NCBI RefSeq assembly: GCF_000004195.4
Contig: NC_030677.2
Coordinates: 176,006,019-176,070,018, forward strand
Reading direction: 5' to 3'
DNA: 64,000 bases
From: Xenopus tropicalis
Lineage: Eukaryota > Chordata > Amphibia > Anura > Pipidae
Positions 34,557-45,192 of this stretch are shown piece by piece. Numbering within the stretch: position 1 is the first letter of the stretch; each line of letters begins with the position of its first letter. The translations under genes and the position numbers were made by a program. A model generated the notes under the pieces. That model ran no database searches. It was not told where the DNA came from and worked only from the letters and a program-made list of their open reading frames with translations.

Positions 34557-35104
34557 AGGGTATCGTTTAAGTGCAGTAAATTAAAAATACAACCCACAAG
34601 AAGATGCATGACTAGAAAGAGAAGTTTTTGCTTTTGGGAAAGCCACTGGCGAAATGTACCTCATGGCATCTGGTGAGAACAGATCTCATCATTTTTTAAT
34701 CTTTTGATGACTTACTGTAGATTCTGAGGTAACTATGGTTTAGTAGTAGGCAACTGATGTGTTTTTGTTGGTCATGCTCACATTTTTAATGAATTCTACC
34801 TATGTGATTTCCAAGATTTCTATCTAATTATTCTTACTTATTTCTAAGGTTCCTTGAATTTGCAGTTTAATATCACAGGGGAGGGGGGGGTTTCATTTTG
34901 ATTGCTTGAGCCCAAAGGCATAGGGCCTAATGGGTTATGTTCAGTCTTTTCCTGAGAAATATTATCTTTAACAATAATTACTAGTCTGTTATTATTGCTT
35001 TCAGTCCATGAGAATAGAAAATGGGCCCCCCTTTTATGTGTGCCTTGGCTTGTTTGTGTGCACTATGAATCCTATTATCTATTTAGGATTACCCAATAGC
35101 AAAA
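34557..35104. other. Unrecognised sequence
   Basis: There is a G-run at about 34880 but no gene or repeat I can name. Confidence 0.5.
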
Positions 35105-35536
35105 AAGTATATTTTTATGAAAATTGTTTATTTAGATGAAGCTGGGTTTTACATATGAGCTTGTTTATGCTATACAGGTATGGGACCCATTATCCAGAAT
35201 ACTCTGGGGTATTCCAGATAAGGGGTCTTTCCATAATTTGGATCTCCTACCTTAAGTCTACTAAAAAAATTATTTAAACATTAAATAAACCCAATAGGAT
35301 TGTTTGGTTGCAATAAGGATTAATTATATCTTAGTTGGGATCAGGTACAAGGTGCTGTTTTATTATTACAGAGAAAAAGGAAACCAAAAATGTGAATTAT
35401 TTCATTAAAATGGAGTCTATGGGATATGGCCTTTCCGTAATTTGGAATTTCTGGATAATGGGTTTCCGGATAAGGGGTCCGATACCTGTATATCTTTATA
35501 GAGACCTACATTGTTTGGGGGTATAGTTTTCCTAAT
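35105..35536. mobile_element. Family P repeat split by a family A insertion
   Basis: The flanks 35105-35171 (TTGTTTATTTAGATGAAGC) and 35491-35536 (TTTATAGAGACCTACATTG) are contiguous in the related copy at 39330-39457. Family A therefore inserted into an existing repeat. The right end (GGGGGTATAGTTTTCC) resembles the TTAA-type terminus that is intact at 39457. Confidence 0.65.
35173..35490 (-). mobile_element. Family A MITE, reverse, in a datable target
   Basis: It starts TACAGGTATGGGACCCATTA and ends AAGGGGTCCGATACCTGTA. It is flanked by TA on both sides. Because the target is a known repeat with an uninterrupted relative at 39330, the insertion can be bounded to the base, and the extra sequence apart from the element is only TA. 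Confidence 0.92.
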
Positions 35537-35639
35537 GGCTAAGTGCCTACAAATTTTATTATCGGCACCTCTATTACATCTGGGCTTATTTCTGTTCACA
35601 ACTCTCTGAGTCGCAGTGAGGGGCATAGGGTAGGCATCA

Positions 35640-35860
35640 GACCTGCTATAAAAACCTAGTATTATTTTATATAGGGAACTTACTGCACCAGTTTTGGTAT
35701 CTCAATAATATTAATGATTCGGGCCTTCAAAGTTGCACGCAGTAGCAAAATTCATCTTGGATTTTGTTAGAAGTCTCAGTGACACTGCACATGCTCAGTG
35801 TGCTCTGGGCAGCCACTGAAAGGCTAAGCTTAGGGGTCGTTGCAAATCATGAAGTGCAAA
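35640..35860. repeat. Possible dispersed repeat
   Basis: The text AGTGACACTGCACATGCTCA, GTGTGCTCTGGGCAGCCACT and AAGGCTAAGCTTAGGGGTCG is familiar to me as a recurring Xenopus sequence. No second copy lies in this window to confirm it and no termini are clear. Confidence 0.3.
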
Positions 35861-37328
35861 AAGAGGTTTACATGTCATAGAGGCTGATGCTACAGGGCTG
35901 CTTTTAAAATTCCGATGCTAATTGCAAGTTCAGAAAAAGCCACTCGGATGATTGTGAAACATTTTCAAGAAAAGTCCAGTTGCTTTAGACTTAATTCTAC
36001 TAGATACTGTATATCATGATGAATGAGAATCTTCACAGACAAATCCAATGAATGTGTGGGCTTTTTGGTGTCACACCAGCCTCTTTACTGATACCTTATT
36101 GGCACCCCTCACTTGATGTTTCTCCATCTAGGCTTTCTAATAGGATTAGTCAATATATACATCCCTGGACCCCAACACAGCACAACCATTCCTTCTTGTC
36201 TCCTGGGCTCTCTGCTGCTTCCACAATATCTATTGTAACTGAGTAATGAACAGTTGGTTAGCAATCACCAGGTAACAATATGTTGGGGGACTCTGGCCGC
36301 AACTAAATTGCAGCACATCAGTCAATACACAAATAAAATTACCACTATTTCCAACCTTCCTGCATACTTGCACACTAGGTAGAATTTAAGATTGCCAGAG
36401 ACTAAATTTAGGCAGATTATATCTTCTCCTGGGAATGTAATCCACTGTAATTTAGTTTTATTCTAATATATGTGGCAACAGATCACCAACTAATTATTTA
36501 TCCCTTTTATTAAATAAAAAATGTAATTTAAAGAAGTATATTGTATGTATTGTAACACTGAGAATCAGACTTTCCATTTTGGAATCTGTAAGAAAAGTGA
36601 ATTATGGTACAAATGTGTATTTTTTGTTTTTCCATCTGGTAAAATAAGCATGCAAGTGCCTCCTCAAATGAAATATTGTAAAGGAAAGATAAGAATATAT
36701 TGGTACATTCAAAAAATCATACTTTGCTAACAATAGCTCCTAATCTTACTGCTTTGTTTGCAAATGCAGTCTTAACTCATGCGATTCCATTAGCAGAACA
36801 GTGCAATACATTCTATAAAGAACGCCTCTTAACATTAAATGGTGCGGTAAAATTATTCAATTCTATTAGATTTATTAAACAACTTCTAGGAGCACCGTAT
36901 TGAAAAAAAAGGGGGGGGGGGAACCTCACCAGGCAGTATTTCAGTCCCTTGGCAACAATTCCTGTTATTTATCATGAGACGACACTAAAATTGCTGTACT
37001 TAAAAAGAAGTTGTGTATCTGTGGAACAGGCCAATTTGTATATGTAGAAAAAGTAAGAGGTAATCTAACAGAGGCTGCTCTACAATTGCAAAGCCATAAT
37101 ATTTGTAGAAAGCAAAGAATGTATTATGAGAACAAGAAAATAGAATGCTCAGAGTTAAAAAAAAAACATTTGTTTTTAAACTTCTAGTGTTTAAAAAGAT
37201 ATTTTGCTTTCAGTTCTGTGTGCGCTGTGACTACAACTGATAAAGTAGAAACTATATTTTAAGTAGATCATGCGCATACATCTTATGTTGTATTTCACAA
37301 GTCAAATAACTACTACAAACATTGGCAT
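35861..37328. other. AT-rich sequence, nothing recognised
   Basis: There is no gene. A G11 run lies near 36911-36921. Confidence 0.5.
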
Positions 37329-37436
37329 CATCTCAGATACTGACATATTTGTAATGACTCACATTTAACAAGTATATATATATATATTAGCCACTATTAG
37401 GGAAATTCAAAACAATTTGAATTTCCCTAATAGTGG

Positions 37437-37470
<34 letters not shown>

Positions 37471-37662
37471 TCTAAATAAAATAAGTATCTTTTTTTTATT
37501 AAATTTTCCTGGTGTGCATCAGCATTTTTTACGTATTTACATTGTTTATCTGATTTGCACCCAGGTTCTAATCCCTATAAGTGTGTGCCTCAGCCTATTT
37601 TCTATATATATATATATATTTGTTAAATATGAGTCATTACAAATATGTCAGTATCTGAGATG
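37329..37662. repeat. Palindrome within a palindrome
   Basis: The outer arms 37329-37380 and 37612-37662 (CATCTCAGATACTGACATAT and its complement) match over about 50 bases with two or three differences. Inside the left half, a second perfect inverted repeat has 25-base arms at 37387-37411 and 37416-37440 (TTAGCCACTATTAGGGAAAT and onward) around ACAA, extended by TA runs on both sides. Another TA run precedes the right outer arm. It may be a MITE with a fold-back insertion at a TA tract. Confidence 0.88.
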
Positions 37663-37716
37663 CCGTCAATGTCATTGCATATATAAATCCAATTCTTGAA
37701 TGGTTAATGATTACTC

Positions 37717-38225
37717 TTAAAGGGGACATACGGCCTACTTTTAAAAACTCTATATAGCTCCTAAAGTTTGAAATAAACAACTTTCCTTATAAACTTATTA
37801 CATTTTTTTTACCATTTTCAAGAAAAATACAATCATTCTTTGACCTAAACTTCAGGCTTTGATTCTTATCATTTTCTAGACAGTTACTGTAAAGCTCCCA
37901 GCTCTGCTCCTGCTCAGGCAGTAAATCAGTAGCCATGGTGTCTGTGTATGATACTTTGCAAGTGCCTGCATCCTCTTAGATGTTGGCAAAAGTATGATTG
38001 TGATGTGTTGTTCTTGCTTTATTGTCTGAGCAGGACTGCTGGTGGCTTGAACCTTCACAGAAGCTGTCTAGAAAGTGAAAGTAAGAAGTACAGCCTCAAG
38101 TTCATTTAGGTCAGAACTTTGTGAAAAAAGATTGAGACCAGCTGAACAAAGCTTTAAACAAAGAAAATAGAAAAGTTGAATAGAAAACCCATGATGGAAG
38201 TTGAGGAGCTTGCTTTAAGTGGCAC
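37717..38225. mobile_element. TTAA-type MITE with long internal inverted repeat
   Basis: The left end is TTAAAGGGGACATACGG. Long imperfect arms lie at 37841-37927 and 38018-38113: TGACCTAAACTTCAGG through CTGCTCAGGCAGTAAA, against TTATTGTCTGAGCAGG through TCATTTAGGTCA. The right terminus is not clear, and 38225 is an estimate based on a TTTAA. The TTAAAGG start places it with the T2-like group. Confidence 0.6.
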
Positions 38226-39329
38226 TTTACCACAGGTTAAAAAAAGGCACCACTAGAAAATTAAAGAGGCAGTTTGTATCTTCTTAAAGAGGAAATCAAA
38301 TTTGAGTGCAGAGAGTGCAATTGTGCTCTTTGGCCATTGATCCTTATTCAACCACCTATAGTTTAGGCACCAAGGATGAATTGTGCTTTGTCTTGAGCTT
38401 TAGGGGGCAGCAAGGCTAGATGTTCCCCTGGGTGACCATTTGTTAAGCCCTGATGCAAATACAAAAAAACAGCATAAGAAACTCGCAAACGGGTGTTCCC
38501 CAATAGACTTCAACTCATGCACTGTTATCTAATTACATTGTTAGGTTAATTGGTTATCAAGAGTATAAAGCAATTACAAGTTAAAATATAACCTTTAATA
38601 TTATAAAATAAAAACTCACATAAGTGATCAAATCAGAAAAAAAAAAAGTAAGTATCTGGAGACTCTTTCTCCTCTTCTATTTTGCTTATATATTATTGTT
38701 AATACTTGGTGGAGCTTAATACTTATTTGTGGAAGGTGCAGCTATTCCTTTTTTGTTTTGTGCCCTGATGCAAATAGCACACCTAGATGAATGATTCATA
38801 CAACTTGTTCTGTGCTTGAAAGAATAGTTACACTTCTTTTGTATTTTAGATGAGTACTATCTTGCAGACCAGAAGTAGCTAATGCCGTGACTGTTTTCTA
38901 TTCATTCTGATTTGGCAAAGGGCAAAAGAATGCAAGACGTAAACCAGTAGTAACTCTAGTAACACCAGTAAAACCAATTCTTTGGTTGCTGTCTTGATAC
39001 AGGACATATAGACTAATCATCTGGAGTACTGCTATACATTCAGAATAAATACTTAACCAACAGATAATGTATATCCCACTATTAAAGAATCAAATCACAT
39101 AAATCAGTAAATATTGTCCCTTTTTCCATTTTTTTTTTACCTTGAACCACCATTTTGTGATGGTCTCTGTGCTCCCTTAGAGACCACCTGTAACAGTAAG
39201 GAGAGAGAGCAAAAGACAGATATCTGTACATTTATTGGTTAATGTAACCTAGCATATATGTGTGCACTTGGATTGTGTGTGAGAACAGTAAATTGTATGA
39301 GTCAGTGGATGGTTGGATTATTTAATGGC
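38226..39329. other. AT-rich sequence, nothing recognised
   Basis: No gene or repeat is recognised. Confidence 0.5.
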
Positions 39330-39457
39330 TAGTATGACTAAAAAGTGTATTTTTATTAAATTGGTTTATTTAGATGAAACAGTGGTTTACATATGGGCTG
39401 TTTTATTCAATATATTTTATAGAGACCTGCACTGTTCAAGGGCGTTGTTTCCCTTTA
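39330..39457. mobile_element. Family P repeat, uninterrupted copy
   Basis: This is homologous to the split copy at 35105-35536: TGGTTTATTTAGATGAAAC, ACATATGGGCTG, TTTATAGAGACCTGCACTG. It ends GTTTCCCTTTAA, the inverted form of TTAAAGGGAAAC, and is therefore probably TTAA-type. The left end is not defined. Confidence 0.6.
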
Positions 39458-41941
39458 AGAAATCAAAACACAAGTTGCAATGTATTATTCCAGTGTCCAC
39501 AAGTTTTGGTGGCCTACCTTAGTACCCTGCACCTGGTCAGTTGGCTCCCTGGCAGCTAGAGGATGGACATTCCAATTTTTATATGTGAGAGTATAGATAG
39601 GTCTGTAGAAGTATCCATATATATGTGCACTGGGGTTCATTTGAAGGGGTTGAATTTGATGAACTTTTCAACACAGATCTTTTTTCAACATAGATAAACT
39701 ATGTAATTGTGTAACTAATGACAATAATCGCAAAGCAAGACCAGTGTGATTTTTTTTTTTAAATAACGGATGACTTGGTATGTTATTCTGCAGCATCGCA
39801 GCACTTTTTTCTGCATCCAGAATTTGCCAGATCTTAAAGGTCACATTGGATGCTGTGATCTGCACTGAGCACCAGATGACAACTTTGGCACTCAGTGAAG
39901 AGCTCAGAGTCAGGATGTGCAACTCAACCCTGTACCCAGGCTGGGCCCCAGTGTGGGCTGTGTGTCCTGCTGCTCTTACCTTACATCTTGACTTGCAATG
40001 TGAGAAAAGGTAGGGGGCAGGAGAGGAGGATGGCTATTTGCCTCTGTCCTCCGCGTTCCATTAAAAGAAGTCCACATTCCACAGATTGCAGTCTATTTAG
40101 TATTTTGCAGCCTGCGTGGGGCATTGTGAATGAGGCCTCTTGAGTTCCTGACGCAACCAAATACCTGCACTTCAGTGTCTTCAACTTTAATGCCTTAGGC
40201 AACTAAAATTGTTTCATAACACATTATTCAAGTTAATTATTGGAAACAGTAAATGTGCAAATTACAGATTAGATTCAGTCAAATCTATAATGGAAATTTT
40301 AAAATTTTAATGAACCCTCAAAATTATTGTTTGCAACCATAGTTTTGTATTAATTTTAGTGCAAATTGCATGTCAAATAAAAGAGGAGCTGTTCTCATAC
40401 TGGAATACTGGATGTTTGGATGTTGCAGTGTTCTCATATTTGGTCTATACATGTCACATCCTTTTGTAGTTAATCCTATCCTTATTAAATTGTGATGATA
40501 GAGGATCTATGGTAACCCTTCTACAGTTAATTGCAGTTTTTATAGGATGCATTCTTGTATAGTTCAAGACTGTTCTAAGACAAATAAAAGGAAAAATATA
40601 AGCAATATTCTTAAGATGGTTTAGATTTCAAAGATATTAATAATGAAGATGTTAAAATCAGATGCTTTTCCTACAATATTTTACAGATATGTCATGAAAA
40701 ATTGTGAGTAACCAAGAAAAAAATGGGTTTACAGAACAACCAGGACATATCCACAACCAGTGCAAGTTCACAAGGTTTGTTTGAACTGTTTGTCATCTAT
40801 AACTCAGGCTTTTACTTTTATCAAAAATCCAAAAGAAAAGAAGATTGCTTTCTTCATCAGATTTTGTTCATTATTTTTTGATAAACACTAATAGATTCAT
40901 GAACAAAAAAAATGCTTCTGTCAATATTGATCCAAATTATGGGGAAACTGCTGCTATCAAAAGAAAACTGGTCTACCCAATGTTATATGCGTACAAACAA
41001 AATTTCCTCAGGAATCATGTCGTTATCACAAGCCCAAATGGAAGACAACTACTATTTCATCGTTTCCAGTAACCGAGGAGGAAGGTACTGAAAGAAACAT
41101 TTCACCAAACTTTTAATCTACTTTAGCACCAACAGGGGAAGGACCACATAATGCTGCAGAGAAAAGTGAGAACATTTTTAGATGAACCATCAAAGACAAA
41201 GTATGATTGACAAGGACAAAAAATCTGTCAATTAAATATCTGGGAACATCCATCTCTTCTGAATACATTGGTAAAATGGTCATTACAGATGATTTCATGC
41301 CTAATATTACCTACTTCATTAAAACCTGCTGACTATGTCAACTGAAGCAAAGTATATTATGTTTGAAACCTGCCTAGGCAACTTGGTTTATATGACACCT
41401 TGTCAGTGTGATATCATCTGTACAAGCAGAAATTTAAACACTGAAAAATACGTAATTGGACAGTCAGACAGTGTGATGCCCCTGGCTCCTCAGCAAAGAA
41501 CTCTTTTTATACACTATTTATGGAATTTCAGTAGAAAAACTGATGTAGATAGACATATCTACACTTATGGAAAGGCACTGTACTGTATAAGTGCCATGAT
41601 AGTGATGACATTAGAGTGTCAAGCACTTACTTGTTTTGCTTGCCGCCTTCCCAGACCATTGCCTGTTATACGGGCTTGCTTTTCTGCCAGCTCCTTGTAC
41701 TCGTGATCTGACTTGCACCTGGTTACTCAATACATAGACTTCTTTCAGCTAATTCAGTAGGTAACCCTGACACAGAGTGCTGAACAAGATAGGAAAGGGC
41801 TAACAAAAAATGTTGTTGCACACATTGCCTTATAAACCTTGAAAATAAGAAATTGAAAGAAAGGTCTCAAACTTTTGTCACACTGGCGAACTTGGAGTCT
41901 ATCAAAGTACATGGCCTGTTAATTCAAATTTCAATTTGTAA
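39458..41941. other. Unrecognised sequence
   Basis: There is no gene, RNA or named repeat. An open frame of 123 codons at 41335-41706 and another of 75 codons at 40845-41072 have no recognisable domain. I considered a LINE ORF1 relic for the latter but could not support it. Confidence 0.45.
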
Positions 41942-43384
41942 TTGTTGTTCACTAAAGTGCGTTTTAACGTGCGCTATTTATAGCGTGCGTTAAAAAATTT
42001 CGCGACTTTTCACACGATTCACTATAAGCATACTTGCGCTATTTTACGCGCGGTATTTCATGCGATATTTTTGTCGCGATAAATAGCGTGCGCTGTGTTT
42101 TTCGCATGCATGCTATTTATCGCATGCGCTAATTGTCGCGACATTACGCACACGACAATCGGCAGCATAAAACTGGCAACATTTTGCCCTGGGAGAGCAC
42201 AGAGTGCTAGAGAGGTGCTGTATAAATGCAAAAAAACCCCCAAAAAACCAATAAAAACATAAGTAAGAAAAAAAGTGCTAGAGATAATAAAATAGGGGGG
42301 GGGGCATTTAAGAATATTTAGCCAAATACTTAGGGGTCCGTTTGCTAAAGTGGCTTAAATTAAGTGGGAGATTTTAGACACAGAAAAATTGGCAAATATT
42401 TTATGGGCACTTTATTAAACGGGAACAAATATAATATTGCAATTATTCTGGCAACAAAACATTGGATTGGCAGTTATCACACTCGCCAGAAAATACGCTA
42501 CGTACTAATTAACGCAAGTTTTACTATTCAGCAAAATGGGCTAAAGACAAAATTGTTGGCAGAATATTTGCAAAAATGTAACCCATATAGCATATTGATG
42601 CTGTTACTGATAAATGTAAGAGTGTAGGAGAAACTACATGAAAGTATAGAATACCATATCAAGGAAGGAAAAATAATGAGACATTACCCAGTTCAAAAGT
42701 AGAAAACTAAAAACTTTTACTTAATATAATATATCTTAATATAAAAATAAAAAAGGGGGAAAAAAAACTTAGGGCTTGCTGCCCTTGAGTTCGTTGACAT
42801 CCCCGCTACAGTACTGTATATTATCGCGACAACATATTCACAGCTATAGTACTGTATATTATCGCGACAACATATTCACCGCTATAGTACTGTATATTAT
42901 CGCGACAAAATATTCACCGCTACAGTACTGTATATTATTGCGACAACATATTCACCGCTATAGTACTGTATATTATTGCGACAACATATTCACTGCTATA
43001 GTACTGTATATTATCGCGACAACATATTCACCGCTATAGTACTGTATATTAGTAGCGAAATTCCATACATGCCAAGACTTTAGTAAAATTGAGTAAAAAG
43101 ACACATACTTGAATAAATAACACTGTAAGTCCATATTTTATTGGCAAAAACTCATTTACTGTACTTTTCTATAATTTTTCGCCTGCCTGTAGTAGGTGTT
43201 AATTTTCGCATAGCCGAATGCGATATTTAGTGCGCCTAAGTGTTTGTGAATCATGCGATCGTATTCTTTTCAGCGCGGAGATTAACGCATGCGTTAAAAC
43301 TAGCGCGAAAAATACCGCATGCGAAAATGGCGACTTAATGCACGCGATAATACTATGGTGAATTGCGCACTAATTATCAGCCCC
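41942..43384 (-). mobile_element. Family K element with 38-bp minisatellite
   Basis: The left end is GTTCACTAAAGTGCGTTTTA and the right end is GCGCACTAATTATCAGCCCC. In reverse, its right flank (ACACTTAGGCGCACTAAATA, GCTATGCGAAAATTAACACC) matches the left part of the element at 44818. Its left part (GCGCTATTTATAGCGTGCG, ACGATTCACTATAAGCATAC) matches the right part of that element. CpG and GCGC words are dense at both ends. A possible further MITE starts at 42334 (GGGGTCCGTTTGCTAAAG). No protein is encoded. Confidence 0.8.
42802..43052. repeat. 38-bp minisatellite, about 6.5 units
   Basis: ACTGTATATTA recurs at 42813, 42851, 42889, 42927, 42965, 43003 and 43041, exactly every 38 bases. The units read GCTATAGTACTGTATATTAT then CGCGACAACATATTCACC. 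Small differences are a tAC/tAT change and one ACAAAATA. The array explains the repetitive 87-codon open frame here, which is not a gene. Confidence 0.95.
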
Positions 43385-44208
43385 ACAGCTTTTAATATTC
43401 ACCCAATAAGATGTCACTATTTCATTGAGGACATGGTTGCACATACAAAGCTTGAAGGCCAGCTTGTTGCCCAACAAGAATTGGTGGAAAAATATTTCTC
43501 AAGGTTTGAATAATAATGTGACAAGCTCTACAATGCCTTAACATTTCTAATGTTTACACTGTTACAAATGTTACCTCTCTGTTGATTACCTATTAGTATT
43601 ATCTTTTGTTTGTCTAAATGATGTGTTACTGACTGCAACTGGCAGCAGGACATTCAGGGAGAAGTCACTCTGGATGGAGGTGGTCGTACCCTGGAACACT
43701 TTTTAATAAACCATGACTCCAACATCACAAAAGGGAGCGTTGCAATTATTTACAGAGCTTCTCTGTGGCTGACATAGCCATGATCTGTACCTTGCACCCA
43801 ATTTTTTTTCATATAGACACTCAGGGCTGACTACATGATTCTGTGCACATAAATAAGGTAGACTGGTCACAATCACTTTTAATCTGAGCAAGGATGTTCC
43901 CGAAAGCTTGTTTTCTGCCTCATAATATACTATATAGGATGATAGCCCAATAAAATTCTGTATACCTTCACCTCTTCCATTGTGCATAAATATTATCACC
44001 CATGGTGTTTCCCTTTCAGAGGTATAATATATAGGTGAGAAGCCTTGGGGTGCCCTGAATGATAAGTAGATTCAACATACTGTATAGTAGTTACATATAT
44101 GACCACCCCAGGCTTTTTGGAAAACTTACATTATTATGCTGGGGGGGGGGGGAAGTAACTTATCATTACACCACTGCAACTATTAATAGTTAAAAGTCTC
44201 CATCGCTA
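43385..44208. other. Unrecognised sequence
   Basis: There is no gene. A G12 run lies near 44141-44152. Confidence 0.5.
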
Positions 44209-44632
44209 GGAGTTTAGGCAGCATTTATTTTTGTTGTAAAAAAAATGCTTATTTTTTGCAATTTTTTATGTGACAAAACCATTACAAGTCCAAATGAAAA
44301 CATATACCAGCTGAAACCTGTCGAGATAATGTAGAATTCAATGGCAAATGTCCCTTTTACAATTGGAAGATCTTTCTTTGCTTCATGGTTTTAGAGGCTT
44401 TCATGGGGGTTTGATGCTGGCTTTAGTGCAAATATACAAAGAAGCCATGGTTTTCATGCAACAAATCGGCAAGGTCACGGTATTTGTGTTTTTTATGCAT
44501 CCTTTTTCATTCATGCTTTTTTAGTTCAAAACTTTTGATAAATGATTGCCATTGGTGGAAATGAGTTTATTGGTAGTTTCTAAAAACTATAAAACACAAA
44601 AAATCCAAATGTTAGTAAATCCCCCCCCTAAA
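44209..44632 (+). mobile_element. Family L repeat, copy 1
   Basis: It shares GACAAAACCATTACAAGTCC, AATGGCAAATGTCCCTTTTA and a tail AAAATCCAAATGTTAGTAAA followed by a C-run with the element at 58979-59324. Both look like old MITEs with ends of the type CCATTTA/TAAATGGG. The left border here is approximate. Confidence 0.6.
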
Positions 44633-45144
44633 TGAAATATACAATTTTTAGCACCATCACAACTCCCAGGTAATGTTGTGCATAACATACACTGTTATGT
44701 AGTGTTACAGAGTGTTACAGATGCTATATAAGTGGTATAGGAGGGATATAAATAATGTAGGAAAAGTGTGAAAGCACTTGGAGGATAGAGTAAAGAAGTG
44801 TAGGGTATCACATAATAGGGTTGATTCACTAAAGTGCCTTAATTTTTATTGCACTTTTTTTGCGGTAAAAAAGACGCGACAATTAGCGCGCGATTCACTA
44901 CAGTATTATCGCATGCGTTCATTTGCGCGCAATCACATGCGGTAATGCACAGAGAAGAATACTAATGCATGATTCACAAACACTTAGAAGAGCTAAATAT
45001 CGCTTTAGACTATGCGAAAATTAACACCTACTTGAGGCAGGCGGTAATTATAGAAAAGTACAGTTAATGAGCTTTTGGCAATAAAATATGGACTTTGCAG
45101 TGTTATTTATTCAAGTCTGTGTTGGCCCTAGAGTGATGCAGCCT

Positions 45145-45192
45145 CCAGTTTGCCGCATATAAATAGTAGCATATAAATAGTAGCCGCATATA
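45145..45192. repeat. ATATAAATAGTAGC array, left part
   Basis: Two or three copies of CATATAAATAGTAG precede the Tc1 insertion. They continue beyond it at 46795, showing that the transposon split one array. Confidence 0.8.

Noticed and set aside
40845..41706. Possible LINE ORF1 or host exons
   Set aside because: A faint charged pattern around NIDPNYGETAAIKRKL suggested a LINE ORF1 relic, but spacing and neighbouring residues do not hold up and no splice sites fit.
42776..43039. 87-codon open frame with repeated TVYYRDN-type peptide
   Set aside because: It is a translation of the 38-bp minisatellite in family K.
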